Source: Brasilonema sp. CT11
GTDB taxonomy: Bacteria; Cyanobacteriota; Cyanobacteriia; Cyanobacteriales; Nostocaceae
Assembly: GCF_017982655.1 (NCBI RefSeq)
Contig: NZ_JABXYX010000079.1
Coordinates: 1 to 35,523, forward strand
Length of the DNA stretch: 35,523 nt
Reading direction: 5' to 3'
Numbering within the stretch: position 1 is the stretch's first letter; each line of letters starts with the position of its first letter. Under the pieces are notes generated by a model. That model ran no database searches and was not told the origin of the DNA. It was given only the letters and a program-made list of their open reading frames with translations. A program made the translations under genes and the position numbers. Shown here one piece after another: positions 15,486 to 25,014 of this stretch.

Positions 15486-16193
15486 ATGGCTGTATTTCGT
15501 TTATTTTTGTTAATGACCGTGTTAGGAGGACTAACGCTTTTACTGGTGCAAAACTTGTCACCTGTCCTCCCACTGGTATTTTTGGGAATGAAATCTAAAG
15601 CATTACCACTGGCGATTTGGATTTTATTCAGTACTGCAGCGGGTGCTTTTACCACTGTATTCGTCACAAGCTTATTTAACTTCTCTAACTTTTTCCCGGG
15701 ACAACAACGTCAAACTCCAGTCAGAACAGCCACAACTTCCACAGCAAGGAGTCAAACTCCTAAGGAAGAACCAACACCTCGTCCTTCTCCTTCATCATCA
15801 AGTCGTAAAAGTGAGTCAACACGAAGTAGTTATCCACTTAATGATTGGGAAATAGATAACAGCACAGATGATTGGGACTTTGAAGAAAAAAAAGAACAAG
15901 CACCTACACCCAATTCTCAAAACACACAGGTTAGGGACTCTAAGACTTATGAACGTCAACAACAACCATCAAGCACTAATAAGTCAGATTCAGTTTACTC
16001 CTACAGCTACCGCGAACCGAAAAATTCTGGAGTCGGGAAAACTGAATCCGTTTACGATGCTGATTATCGAGTTATTATCCCCCCTTATCAACCACCAACG
16101 ACCAATCAACCTCAAACGAATCAAGCTCAGGATGATGATTGGGGATTTCTCGATGAGGATATTGAAGATCAAGACAAGCGTCCCCGTCGTTGA
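15486..16193 (+). CDS. LapA-domain (DUF1049-like) membrane protein with disordered tail
   Basis: A 235-residue protein. Two transmembrane helices at residues about 4-24 and 36-60 (VLGGLTLLLVQNLSPVLPLV and LAIWILFSTAAGAFTTVFVT) form a LapA-like hairpin: the VQN element between them is typical of this family. The rest (about 70-235) is hydrophilic and low complexity, with S, T, P and Q runs and two DDWDF/DDDWGF acidic-tryptophan motifs, probably a cytoplasmic disordered tail. LapA-type proteins are linked to envelope assembly in proteobacteria; the cyanobacterial role is unknown. Start ATG at 15486. Frames of 70 and 109 codons in the other phase are by-products of the biased composition. Confidence 0.82.
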   Translation: MAVFRLFLLMTVLGGLTLLLVQNLSPVLPLVFLGMKSKALPLAIWILFSTAAGAFTTVFVTSLFNFSNFFPGQQRQTPVRTATTSTARSQTPKEEPTPRPSPSSSSRKSESTRSSYPLNDWEIDNSTDDWDFEEKKEQAPTPNSQNTQVRDSKTYERQQQPSSTNKSDSVYSYSYREPKNSGVGKTESVYDADYRVIIPPYQPPTTNQPQTNQAQDDDWGFLDEDIEDQDKRPRR

Positions 16194-16213
16194 GTAGAAT
16201 AGGATACTACCTG

Positions 16214-16405
16214 TTAAATTCCACATCCTCCACGTGACTCCTGTTTAACTTTTCCGGTCATGGCAGCTTCCTGCAAGGTCATGAAAGCATTTAAATCTTC
16301 AAGATCATACCGGGTTGTCAGCAGCTGTCGCAATTCATTTTCTGCCTCAACAGTCAAATAGCCAGTTGCTAAAGCTTTTTGCACAACATCTCGAATCCGA
16401 ATCAT
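16214..16405 (-). CDS. Conserved cyanobacterial small protein, 63 residues
   Basis: Begins MIRIRDVVQKALATGYLTVE and continues with ENELRQLLTTRYDLEDLNAF, a mainly helical acidic/basic pattern that I recognise as a recurrent small protein of Nostocales without assigned function. It ends in a short glycine- and cysteine-containing tail. It is convergent with the LapA-like gene, only 20 nt from its stop codon. An unrelated plus-strand frame (16315-16503) overlaps it and is judged spurious. Start ATG at 16405. Confidence 0.75.
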   Translation of the reverse strand: MIRIRDVVQKALATGYLTVEAENELRQLLTTRYDLEDLNAFMTLQEAAMTGKVKQESRGGCGI

Positions 16406-16995
16406 GGTTGAAACCTCAAACGACCACAGTTATGGCACAGTTATTTAATCAGGTTGTTCTTGATAAAATATGCAATGGCTTTGTGCCTCAACGGTTTAGT
16501 TAAGAGATATTTTTTGTCTTTGTTATGAAATATTGTCATCTTTTACACCTTGATCGAAAACACTCGTCTGTTGACTACAAGTTACTGCAACTCATTCGTG
16601 TGACACCAATGTAGTGTCGCGAGAAATATGGTGTTATTTAGGACACAAAAGTGTGCTGTCCACTGGTAGTCACGCTCATATCTGTTGACCGACATAATCA
16701 CGATAAAGTTTCAATCAAGATTTATTGAATTTGTATATAAGCCCAAAAATACGTAAGTAACAATAGGCAAGTTACCTAACAAATGTTACTAAAGAATTCA
16801 TAAGCCTATTGCCTTGTAAAGCTAAATTAATATAAAAAATGATTATATTTTTTCTTCGGTAACTTGAAATAAATAACGATAGTGATGGTATGTGGTTTCA
16901 ATAAAGTAGACAAGGAATTTACAGAAGCTAAAAATAGATTTAAAGTAAAGTCAGAAGTAGTTCGTCTTAATGCTGAAGGGCAACTACAAACAATC
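16406..16995. other. 590-nt AT-rich gap without a recognised gene
   Basis: Contains the divergent upstream regions of the 63-residue protein and aroK. No RNA gene, repeat family or convincing small frame was found. An open frame upstream of aroK (from 16882) continues into it but its codons do not resemble shikimate kinase. Confidence 0.45.
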
Positions 16996-17553
16996 ATGAC
17001 TATTGACTTGTTAAAAGGGGTTAATCTGTACCTAATTGGCATTATGGGCGTTGGCAAGACGACTGTAGGACGCCTATTGGCACAGCATTTTGGCTATGGA
17101 TTTGTTGATATTGACACTTGTGTAGAGAAGGCTGCCGGTGGAAAATCGATAACTGAATTATTTACCGAACTTGGAGAACCAGCGTTTCGCCAATTAGAAA
17201 GTCAGGTACTGTCACAAGTTTGTGCTTTCACCAAGCTTGTGATCGCAACAGGTGGAGGTATTGTCGTACAACAACAAAACTGGAGTTACCTACACCACGG
17301 TTTAATTGTCTGGCTGGATGCATCAGTGGAAATAATTTGCGATCGATTAGTAGAAGATACAACAAGACCACTGCTGCAAAATGTTGACCGCAAAGCAAAG
17401 CTGCAATTTCTCCTGGAACAAAGACAACATCTTTACCGACAAGCAGATTTGCGAATTACCGTAAACGAAGGAGAAACCCCAGAAGAAATTACCACAAAAA
17501 TTATAGAGCAAATTCCTAGCGTTCTTAAACCTGAAGTATTGTCTACTGAATAA
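16996..17553 (+). CDS. aroK: Shikimate kinase
   Basis: A 185-residue cytosolic kinase that phosphorylates shikimate at the 3-hydroxyl on the way to chorismate and the aromatic amino acids. The P-loop GIMGVGKTT (residues 15-23) and the substrate-binding DID (38-40) are present, as are FRQLESQVL, the ATGGGIV motif and the lid region TRPLLQ. The ATG at 16996 places the P-loop at the usual distance from the N-terminus. An in-frame GTG at 16882 would add 38 residues without family resemblance, so it is rejected. argB follows 127 nt later on the same strand; co-transcription is possible but not indicated. Confidence 0.94.
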   Translation: MTIDLLKGVNLYLIGIMGVGKTTVGRLLAQHFGYGFVDIDTCVEKAAGGKSITELFTELGEPAFRQLESQVLSQVCAFTKLVIATGGGIVVQQQNWSYLHHGLIVWLDASVEIICDRLVEDTTRPLLQNVDRKAKLQFLLEQRQHLYRQADLRITVNEGETPEEITTKIIEQIPSVLKPEVLSTE

Positions 17554-17680
17554 TCATAAAAAGTTAACAATTTTTAGTAAATATGAAAATTTTGATTTTG
17601 TAGGTAGATAATACTTTAACTATAGTATTAGGATTTTCTTGAGCAAAACAAAAACCGCGATCTCTATACAATAGCTTCCC

Positions 17681-18580
17681 ATGATGGTCAGCGAAACTGA
17701 ATACATGATCAAGCAGGATGCCGCCAGCCGGGTAGAAGTGCTAAGCGAAGCACTACCCTACATTCAACAATTTAGTGGTCGAACCATTGTCGTCAAATAC
17801 GGTGGCGCGGCAATGAAAGATAGTAATCTTAAAGATAAAGTCATCCGTGACATCGTATTCCTATCTTGTGTTGGTTTACGACCAATTGTGGTGCATGGCG
17901 GTGGACCAGAAATTAATAGTTGGCTGGGTAAACTGGGAATCGAAGCCCAATTTAAAAATGGTTTGCGAGTGACTGATGCTCCTACAATGGATGTTGTGGA
18001 AATGGTGTTAGTTGGTCGCGTTAATAAAGAAATAGTTACCTTGATTAGCAAAGCCGGTGGTTCAGCAGTGGGAATGTGCGGCAAAGATGGTAACTTAATC
18101 AAGGCTAGACCTCAAGGTGAAGAAGGTATCGGTTTTGTAGGAGAAGTTTGCTCTGTCGATACCAAAATTTTGGAGACACTAGTTAATAATGGCTATATTC
18201 CTGTTGTGTCTAGCGTCGCAGCAGACGAGACAGGACAACCGTACAATATTAATGCAGATACTGTTGCAGGAGAGATAGCAGCAGCAATAGGGGCGGAAAA
18301 GTTGATTTTGCTGACCGATACCAGAGGAATTCTTAAGGATTATAAAGATCCTTCTACCCTGATTCAAAGAGTAGACATTCAAGAAGCCCGCGAGTTAATT
18401 ACAACAGGTGTTGTCAGTGGTGGGATGATTCCCAAAGTCAATTGTTGTGTGCGATCGCTTGCTCAAGGAGTTCGTGCAGCTCATATCATTGATGGTCGTA
18501 TTCCACACGCACTGCTACTGGAAATCTTTACTGATGTTGGTATCGGTACAATGCTTGTTGGCTCCCAGTTTACAATTTAG
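17681..18580 (+). CDS. argB: Acetylglutamate kinase
   Basis: A 299-residue kinase for the second step of arginine synthesis, phosphorylating N-acetyl-L-glutamate. Motifs seen: [11 protein letters not shown] (phosphate-binding lysine), [36 protein letters not shown] and GGMIPKV. In cyanobacteria this enzyme is feedback-inhibited by arginine and relieved by the PII signalling protein; the long N-terminal helix (residues about 1-25, [20 protein letters not shown]) typical of the arginine-sensitive hexameric type is present, consistent with that control. Tandem ATG codons at 17681 and 17684 leave a one-residue doubt. It converges on clpC. Confidence 0.97.
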   Translation: MMVSETEYMIKQDAASRVEVLSEALPYIQQFSGRTIVVKYGGAAMKDSNLKDKVIRDIVFLSCVGLRPIVVHGGGPEINSWLGKLGIEAQFKNGLRVTDAPTMDVVEMVLVGRVNKEIVTLISKAGGSAVGMCGKDGNLIKARPQGEEGIGFVGEVCSVDTKILETLVNNGYIPVVSSVAADETGQPYNINADTVAGEIAAAIGAEKLILLTDTRGILKDYKDPSTLIQRVDIQEARELITTGVVSGGMIPKVNCCVRSLAQGVRAAHIIDGRIPHALLLEIFTDVGIGTMLVGSQFTI

Positions 18581-18686
18581 AATAGTCATTTTTCAAAAAG
18601 AAAGACTCTTCAAAATACGACCTACCGCATCACTATCTTTCCATCCCTCAACTTTTAGTTAGGGCTAAAAAGTCACCTTGACAACG

Positions 18687-18717
18687 GTAGGGTGGACATT
18701 AGCCATGCCCACCCTAC
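18687..18717. terminator. Hairpin between convergent argB and clpC
   Basis: GTAGGGTGG pairs perfectly with CCACCCTAC around a 13-nt loop; partial extra pairing is possible (CAT/ATG). It sits midway between the two stop codons. The GTAGGGTGGRCA stem is also a common dispersed repeat in cyanobacteria, so it may be repeat-derived and act as a bidirectional terminator only by position. Confidence 0.5.
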
Positions 18718-18761
18718 TATTAAAAAGCGCTATCAATCAAAAAGCGACATTTTACCGAATC

Positions 18762-21215
18762 TTAGCCAAGATTTGCCAGTAACAACTCTCGCTTCTCGGA
18801 CTTGTTGACTTTGACTTGACCGTCATCATCCACATCCACAATAGCTGTGTCACCTTCTCCAATCTCACCTGAGAGCATCGCTTCAGCCAGAGAATCTTCC
18901 AGGAGGCGCATAATCGCCCGACGTAACGGTCTTGCGCCGTAGCTGGGGTTGTAGCCTTCTTGTAAGACACGGTCTTTGAAGCGATCGCTCACTTCCAGAG
19001 TTATTCCCTTCTCAGTCAAGCGGCTTGCGATTTCGCGCAACATGATATCAGCAATTTGCTTGATTTCATCTTTCTTAAGTTGAGTAAAGACAATAATCTC
19101 ATCAAGACGGTTGAGGAATTCTGGACGGAAGTATGATTTCAGTTCTTCGTTGACCAGCATTTTGATCCGGTTGTAAGTCGCTTCGGCTTCATCTTCGCCA
19201 AACTGGAAGCCCAAACCACCGCCACCTTTTTCAATCACCTTAGAACCGATGTTAGAGGTCATGATAATCAGTGTGTTCTTGAAGTCCACTGTCCGACCTT
19301 TCGCATCAGTAAGACGACCGTCATCCAATATTTGCAGCAGCATATTGAACACATCGGGATGCGCTTTTTCTATTTCGTCGAAAAGCACTACTGTATAGGG
19401 TTTGCGACGTACTGCTTCAGTCAGTTGTCCACCTTCGTCGTATCCAACGAAACCAGGAGGTGAGCCAATCAGCTTAGAAACGGTGTGGCGTTCCATGAAT
19501 TCGGACATATCCACGCGAATCATTGCATCTTCAGCACCAAAGAAGTAAGAAGCCAATGCTTTCGCTAGTTCTGTCTTACCAACTCCTGTGGGACCAGAGA
19601 AGATAAAGCTTGCAATCGGTCGGTTAGGATTTTTTAAACCAACTCTAGCGCGACGGATGGATTTAGAAACTGCGGTCACTGCTTGCTCTTGACCGATGAG
19701 ACGCTGGTGAAGGGTATCTTCTAAGTGCAACAGCATCTCAGATTCAGATTCAGTCAACTTGTTGACTGGGACACCAGTCCAAGAAGCGACAATCTGAGCA
19801 ATATCTTCCTCATCAACAATTGGGCTATTGACAGATTTGTCTTCTTGTGAATCACGCAATTTGGTTTCGAGTTCCAATTCTTGATCACGCAGTTTACCTG
19901 CTTTGTCAAAGTCCTGAGTTTTGACAGATTCCTGCTTTTGCTTAGTCACTAGCGCCAATTCGCGCTTGAGTTCGCGATCAGCAGACTTGAGAGAGTTCCG
20001 TAGGCGAACACGAGAACCTGCTTCATCAATCAAGTCAATAGCTTTATCAGGTAAGAAGCGATCGCTAATGTAACGATCTGACAAGTTAGCTGCAGCAACA
20101 ACTGCTGCATCAGAGATTTGGACTTTGTGATGCTGCTCGTAAGCAGAGCGCAAGCCGTATAATATCTGGATAGTTTCTTCAACCGATGGTTCACCGATCA
20201 TAATCGGTTGGAAACGACGCTCTAGGGCTGCATCGCGCTCAATGTGTTGACGGTACTCATCAAGAGTGGTTGCGCCAATACACTGGAGTTCACCTCGTGC
20301 CAATGCGGGTTTCAGGATGTTAGCTGCATCCATACCACCTTCTGTGCCGCCAGCACCAACCAAAGTGTGAACTTCATCTATGACCAGGATGATATTACCC
20401 GCTGTGCGGATTTCATCCATGATTTTCTTGAGGCGTTCTTCAAAATCGCCACGGAAGCGAGTACCAGCCACCACTGACCCCATGTCTAGGCTGATGACTT
20501 GCTTGTCTTGTAGAATGTCGGGAACATCTTGGTTAACAATGCGTTGAGCCAGACCTTCGGCGATGGCTGTTTTACCAACTCCTGGTTCCCCAATCAGCAC
20601 AGGATTGTTCTTAGTGCGGCGTCCCAAAATCTGGACTGCACGCTCAATTTCCTTTTCGCGACCGACAACAGGATCGAGATTGCCTTCTTGCGCTTGTTTG
20701 GTAAGATTTCTACCAAATTCCTCTAAAGTTAAATTTTGGGTACGTTTTGAACCGCCGCCACGGGAACCGGAAACAGATGTCGCCTCACCCAACTGACGAA
20801 TAACTGCAGTGCGGATTTGCGACAAATCAAGCCCCAAATTTTGTAGGACTTTAGCGGCGACACCTTCACCAGCTTCAGTCAATCCCAAGAGTAAGTGTTC
20901 AGTACCTATATAATTATTTCCCAGGCTGCGAGCTTCCTTAAAGCCTTGCTCAAACAAACTTTTCACCTTGGGAGTAAAAGGAATTTCCGGGGGTACAAAA
21001 CCAGAACCCCGACCTATAATTCTTTCGACTTCGCGACGTGCATCTTTGAGGGTAACGCCCAAGTCGGTCAGCACTTTGGCAGCAACCCCTGATCCTTCTC
21101 CAATCAGCCCTAGGAGAATTTGCTCCGTTCCTACGAAATTGTGTCCCAGGCGACGCGCCTCTTCCTGGGCTAGCATAATGACTTTAATGGCTTCGGATGT
21201 GAAGTGTTCAAACAT
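18762..21215 (-). CDS. clpC: ATP-dependent Clp protease ATP-binding subunit ClpC
   Basis: An 817-residue AAA+ unfoldase of the Hsp100 family that delivers substrates to ClpP and is essential in cyanobacteria studied. Order: two Clp N-terminal repeats (about 1-145), first AAA+ domain with Walker [10 protein letters not shown] at 209-217 and Walker B ILVIDEVH, a UVR-like middle coiled region ([18 protein letters not shown]), second AAA+ domain with GPTGVGKTE near residue 550 and [11 protein letters not shown], then the D2-small domain ([15 protein letters not shown]). The middle domain and length separate it from ClpB. ATG at 21215. The 400-nt region upstream holds no gene; partner clpP is at 9599. 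Confidence 0.97.
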   Translation of the reverse strand: MFEHFTSEAIKVIMLAQEEARRLGHNFVGTEQILLGLIGEGSGVAAKVLTDLGVTLKDARREVERIIGRGSGFVPPEIPFTPKVKSLFEQGFKEARSLGNNYIGTEHLLLGLTEAGEGVAAKVLQNLGLDLSQIRTAVIRQLGEATSVSGSRGGGSKRTQNLTLEEFGRNLTKQAQEGNLDPVVGREKEIERAVQILGRRTKNNPVLIGEPGVGKTAIAEGLAQRIVNQDVPDILQDKQVISLDMGSVVAGTRFRGDFEERLKKIMDEIRTAGNIILVIDEVHTLVGAGGTEGGMDAANILKPALARGELQCIGATTLDEYRQHIERDAALERRFQPIMIGEPSVEETIQILYGLRSAYEQHHKVQISDAAVVAAANLSDRYISDRFLPDKAIDLIDEAGSRVRLRNSLKSADRELKRELALVTKQKQESVKTQDFDKAGKLRDQELELETKLRDSQEDKSVNSPIVDEEDIAQIVASWTGVPVNKLTESESEMLLHLEDTLHQRLIGQEQAVTAVSKSIRRARVGLKNPNRPIASFIFSGPTGVGKTELAKALASYFFGAEDAMIRVDMSEFMERHTVSKLIGSPPGFVGYDEGGQLTEAVRRKPYTVVLFDEIEKAHPDVFNMLLQILDDGRLTDAKGRTVDFKNTLIIMTSNIGSKVIEKGGGGLGFQFGEDEAEATYNRIKMLVNEELKSYFRPEFLNRLDEIIVFTQLKKDEIKQIADIMLREIASRLTEKGITLEVSDRFKDRVLQEGYNPSYGARPLRRAIMRLLEDSLAEAMLSGEIGEGDTAIVDVDDDGQVKVNKSEKRELLLANLG

Positions 21216-21619
21216 ATTGGGTTTTTGCTCCCTTGCTGCTTGGGCTAATGGTGATTTCAGTAGTATAGAGAATGAAGCTTGACGGTAGTTCTGAGGAATG
21301 TGAATGGCGGGTGCTAGTTTGATAAATTTGATTTAGCACTCGGTTCTCGTCACTCAGCACACAATTCGCACTCATCACTATCTAAGATTCACCCTCACCT
21401 GAATTTTTGTGTACTTTCTTATAGATAATGTATCTTTATTTAAAGTCGAGTGACAGTAGTGAGAGCCGTAAGAGTTTAGACGTGTTACCCGTCAGGAGCG
21501 TGAATACAAGCGAAGAGACGGATAATAATTAGTAGTCAGGAGTTGATTGTGAGTAGTAGTTTATATTACAACAAAGAGCTATTCACTTACAACTCCCCGT
21601 AGAGAACTTAGAATCTGTG
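21216..21619. other. 404-nt divergent intergenic region (clpC / DUF3288)
   Basis: Carries the upstream sequences of clpC (minus) and of the DUF3288 gene (plus). A TATAGATAATGTATC stretch near 21421-21435 has -10-like character on either strand, but no -35 partner stands out. No small gene was found. Confidence 0.4.
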
Positions 21620-21910
21620 ATGAGTAAAGCTAATAAAGACCAACAGCACCCGTTGTACAATCGCGATCGCCCCATCATTGAGAATTTATTGGTTGGTGAG
21701 GCGACTGATTATAATTTAGCAGAATTAGCTAGACTGCGAATTCGCTATTCCAGTTTTCCTGGTGCGAGAGATATTCAAAGCGATTTGGATAAGATTCTGT
21801 CGCAGTGGGGTTTGAGCGAAGAAGAACTTTTGGAGAAAACACGCGGCTTACACAGCCGTGGGGGTATTTATAAAAGTCGCGGCAAAAAAGAAGAAGAAGA
21901 TTGGAATTAA
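21620..21910 (+). CDS. DUF3288 family protein
   Basis: A 96-residue member of the cyanobacterial DUF3288 family. The N-terminal signature KDQQHPLYNRDRPIIENLL and the central RLRIRYSSFPGARDIQSDL are distinctive, and the tail ends in a lysine/glutamate-rich stretch. No function is known; no signal peptide or membrane segment. Start at ATG 21620; a GTG directly before it (21617) is in frame. It is divergent from clpC and followed by about 200 nt without a gene. Confidence 0.88.
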   Translation: MSKANKDQQHPLYNRDRPIIENLLVGEATDYNLAELARLRIRYSSFPGARDIQSDLDKILSQWGLSEEELLEKTRGLHSRGGIYKSRGKKEEEDWN

Positions 21911-22108
21911 TCGTCGTTCAGCAGATGCTGAACCAAGATAAACCCAACATAGTTCTGGGAAAAGCCCTGGTTTATCAGCAATTAGAGATTGCCAATTCAC
22001 TATAAAGACTTGGCGAGATTCTCTTGGAGCGAGGTTAAACTCACGGTTGCCGATTTTATCTGGATTGCCGAACTTCGATTACTGAATCCTTTTGAACTGT
22101 GTCATACT

Positions 22109-23839
22109 CTACTTTCCCTGCTGACGATGTTCCCTCAGTTTCCTCAAAAGGTTTTCTTGAGCTAAGGATGGAGTCACCTGTTCACTAGTGGGCTGAGGCT
22201 GCTTACTCACACTCTTAGTATCAGCTGATTGTTGATCCGTGCTTGGAGTGGAATTCGTCACAGTAAGGGTAGTAGGTTGAAACGTTTTCTCAGCACTTTT
22301 AGTCGTACCAGGTGAGATGTTGAACATCATCTGCTGTTGACGAGTACTTGGGGTGGGATTCGTCACAGTAATGGTAGTAGGTTGAAACGTTTTCTCAGCA
22401 CTTTTGGTAGCACCAGCAGAGAGATCGAACATGATCTGCTGTGGACGATTACTTGGTGTGGGATTCGCCACAGTAATAGTGGTAGGTTGAAACGTTTTCT
22501 CAGCACTTTTGGTAGCTGTCAATGGCAGACTAAATGACGTCTGTTCTTGGTTTGTCTTGGGTACGGAAATTGCCACATTAGAATTGTTAACAACAGCTTT
22601 TACTGAGTCTAGAGTACTAGCAATTTGCGTGTGCTCTTGTATCTGCTGTGTGGAGGAGACCAAGCTACTTAAACCATTAACAAGTTGTCGTAAATTTTTC
22701 CGAAAAGCTGGATCTCCTGTCAACTCATCTAAATCAGATGTAATCTTTTGGGTGTTTTCAAATGTCACCCGTGCAGAATCTAAAGTTTGTTGCAGAACCA
22801 CCACGTTATTAGGGTTGTTGAGGCTGTTGGAGATTTGGCGCAAATTAGCAGAAGCTTGTGCAGCATTTGCAGACAAAGTTTCTAAATTTTTGATTAATTC
22901 TCCTTGAGTTACACGATTAACAGCAGGTGAAAGACTGCTAACTGTTTTACGTAATTGATTGCTAGTTTCGGTGATATTGTTTAAGGCTGCAACAAGTGAA
23001 GAGCGGTTGCTAGTAACTAGATTATCAAGATTATTAATCAGCTTACTAACTTGAGTATTTGTTAAACGAAGTTCTTTAGCGGTGGAACTAAATTGGTCTG
23101 CAGTATTACCGAATTGACTCAGAGTTTTGGTACTGGATGCACTCAGTTGAGTTGTTGCTTTTTGAACTGTATTAGTCGTCGCCGAAAAGGAGTTTAGTTG
23201 TTGTTGAAGGTTTTTGCTTAAAACAGTGAAGTTACGACTTAACTCAGCAATATTTGCAGCAGCAAGAGCAGTATTTTCTACAGCTCTATTCACATTTCCG
23301 TAGAATTTCTGGTCACTGTATACAGTTGCTAACTGAGTGCTTGAACGAATAAGTTCATCTGTACTGATTCCAATCTGACCTTTTAACCGAGAATTATTAC
23401 AGACAATAATTTGAGGGTTACAATTTTTTTCTAAGGGTTTGCCTACTACAGCTCCAGGAGGTAGCTCCGTTTTTGGCGTGATGTCAAGAACGCTTTCGCC
23501 AATCAATCCAGACTGATTAGCATCAACTGCGACATTGCTAGGAATAATCAGCTTGGGTTTGGTAATTTCAATTTCCACCTCAACGTTATTTACTCCTGGT
23601 CGAATGGCAGAAATGGTGCCTACTTTTACACCTCTATATCGAACAGGTGCTCCTTTTTGCATACCGCCTGCATTCGCAAATTCCACAATAGCTTTGTATG
23701 AATTCCGACCAAAACTGAATTTAGTTAGCCATAATATGATTAACCCAAACACTCCCAGTCCCAACAAAAGCAACAATCCAACAGAACCTTCTCGAAAAGT
23801 TCGCGCAGAGGCGAAGCGGCTTGTTAATAAACCTCGCAT
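22109..23839 (-). CDS. MCE/MlaD-family lipid-transport protein with tandem-repeat tail
   Basis: A 576-residue membrane-anchored substrate-binding protein of an MCE-type lipid ABC transporter. A single N-terminal helix (GLLLLLGLGVFGLIILWLTK, about 20-39) anchors it; the MCE domain follows (about 46-125: VEFANAGGMQKGAPVRYRGV, VGTISAIRP, then GLIGESVLDI). Residues about 150-420 are helical, rich in N, S, T and Q with heptad spacing (LSRNFTVLSKNLQQQLN), as in other MCE proteins whose helices form a barrel across the periplasm. The tail holds three 35-residue repeats (SAEKTFQPTTITV...). It lies 86 nt downstream of an MlaF-type ATPase on the same strand, so the two probably form one operon; the permease (MlaE) is not in the window. 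Start ATG at 23839. Confidence 0.92.
   Translation of the reverse strand: MRGLLTSRFASARTFREGSVGLLLLLGLGVFGLIILWLTKFSFGRNSYKAIVEFANAGGMQKGAPVRYRGVKVGTISAIRPGVNNVEVEIEITKPKLIIPSNVAVDANQSGLIGESVLDITPKTELPPGAVVGKPLEKNCNPQIIVCNNSRLKGQIGISTDELIRSSTQLATVYSDQKFYGNVNRAVENTALAAANIAELSRNFTVLSKNLQQQLNSFSATTNTVQKATTQLSASSTKTLSQFGNTADQFSSTAKELRLTNTQVSKLINNLDNLVTSNRSSLVAALNNITETSNQLRKTVSSLSPAVNRVTQGELIKNLETLSANAAQASANLRQISNSLNNPNNVVVLQQTLDSARVTFENTQKITSDLDELTGDPAFRKNLRQLVNGLSSLVSSTQQIQEHTQIASTLDSVKAVVNNSNVAISVPKTNQEQTSFSLPLTATKSAEKTFQPTTITVANPTPSNRPQQIMFDLSAGATKSAEKTFQPTTITVTNPTPSTRQQQMMFNISPGTTKSAEKTFQPTTLTVTNSTPSTDQQSADTKSVSKQPQPTSEQVTPSLAQENLLRKLREHRQQGK
22261..22575. repeat. Three 105-bp tandem repeats inside the MCE gene
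   Basis: The motif CAGTAAkrGTrGTAGGTTGA recurs at 22261, 22366 and 22471, exactly 105 bp apart, each followed by the same AACGTTTTCTCAGCACTTTT. Each unit encodes 35 residues (AEKTFQPTT(I/L)TV(A/T)N...). High nucleotide identity suggests recent duplication. Confidence 0.9.
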
Positions 23840-23925
23840 TTTCTTTTTCCTCAGCTATGGATTTTAGATTTTAGATTTGAGGTTGTAGGTTTTTTTCTAT
23901 CTAAAATCCCAAATCCAAAATTACT

Positions 23926-24708
23926 CTAACCAGCAACGTGAATTGGTCCAGAAACATTTCCAGTAATAAATTGTCGAATCAAAGGATCGTCTGTAGTATC
24001 CATTTCACTGACACTACCTTCCCATTGCACTTTACCTTGGTAGAGAAACACTAATTTGTCAGCTGTGCGACGAATCGTACTTTGTTGATGAGTAACAATA
24101 GCGTAGGTATTACAGCTTCCCTGTATACATTGCAACTGCCGAATCAAATCTTCTATCACAGTAGAAGCAATGGGATCAAGTCCGGCTGTTGGTTCATCGT
24201 ACAGTAAAACTTCTGGAGCCGATTTGGGATTATCGGGGTTAGACATAATAGCACGAGCAAAGCTGACTCGTTTTCGCATACCTCCAGAGAGTTCTGCAGG
24301 ATAGCGATCGCCTACTTCTGATAACCCCACCATCTCCAATTTCTCATGAACGAGTTCTTTAATCCGAGAACGCCGCAGTTTTGAGTATTGATAAAGTGAA
24401 AAACCCACATTCTCCTCCACCGTTAAAGAATCAAACAACGCCGCTTGCTGAAACACCATACCAATACCAACTGGATCTGTCCCATCTTCAATCAATCCTT
24501 CTCGGTGCACACCTTTAATAAAAACGTCCCCAGAATCAAGAGCTGTTAACCCAGCAATTACCCGTAAAATTGTTGATTTACCAGTACCACTAGGACCGAT
24601 AATTCCTAGTGCTTCGCCTCGGTAAATCGTCAAATCTACGTTATCTAAAACCTTATTGCTACCAAAGGATTTAGTAACGCCTTTTAGTTCAATCAAAGGT
24701 TCAGTCAC
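23926..24708 (-). CDS. MlaF-type ABC transporter ATP-binding protein
   Basis: A 260-residue ATPase of the MCE/Mla lipid-transport family. Walker A GPSGTGKST is at 38-46, the signature LSGGMRKRVSFARAI has the MRKR form typical of MlaF, and Walker B is LLYDEPTAGLDP. The H-loop histidine is in IVTHQQS. It would power phospholipid movement between membranes together with a permease and the MCE protein encoded downstream. The start is a GTG at 24708 (MTEPLIEL), as no in-frame ATG precedes it closely. A strong hairpin lies 44 nt upstream. Confidence 0.93.
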   Translation of the reverse strand: MTEPLIELKGVTKSFGSNKVLDNVDLTIYRGEALGIIGPSGTGKSTILRVIAGLTALDSGDVFIKGVHREGLIEDGTDPVGIGMVFQQAALFDSLTVEENVGFSLYQYSKLRRSRIKELVHEKLEMVGLSEVGDRYPAELSGGMRKRVSFARAIMSNPDNPKSAPEVLLYDEPTAGLDPIASTVIEDLIRQLQCIQGSCNTYAIVTHQQSTIRRTADKLVFLYQGKVQWEGSVSEMDTTDDPLIRQFITGNVSGPIHVAG

Positions 24709-24751
24709 TCGCTTCGCTCAAATTCAAAATTCAAAATTCAAAGTTCGTCTT

Positions 24752-24792
24752 GAAAAGTTTTGCGCCGGGAAACCCGGACGCGCAAACTTTTC
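24752..24792. repeat. Strong hairpin in the divergent gap mlaF / CrtISO-like gene
   Basis: GAAAAGTTT pairs with AAACTTTTC, then GCGC with GCGC, then CGGG with CCCG around AAA. On the mlaF transcript it would lie in the 5' leader. To its left are AATTCAAA direct repeats (24719-24741). The rest of this 306-nt gap (to 25014) holds no gene; a 67-codon minus-strand frame here spans the hairpin and is doubtful. Confidence 0.65.
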
Positions 24793-25014
24793 GCAAAATT
24801 AAAAACCCCACCATAAATAAATTTAGGGGTTTGAAACAAGGACGCCGTTTAAGATGCGCTGTGCGTCTCGGAAAACATTTTTTACATTCTCCATAACGAA
24901 GTTGGGGGCTTATATCCTTTTCATTTTCGGTCATTAGTCATTAGTTAAAATAAGTTACTCTAAATTTTGAACTCTTGACCCTGGACTTTACAAAGCAGCG
25001 GACAAATAACAAAA

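Noticed and set aside
15643-16197. 70- and 109-codon frames within the LapA-like gene
   Set aside because: Out-of-phase reading of a low-complexity tail; no start signals.
24731-24934. 67-codon minus-strand frame upstream of mlaF
   Set aside because: Runs through a hairpin and AATTCAAA repeats; no ribosome-binding site seen. Possibly a repeat-derived frame recurring in related genomes.
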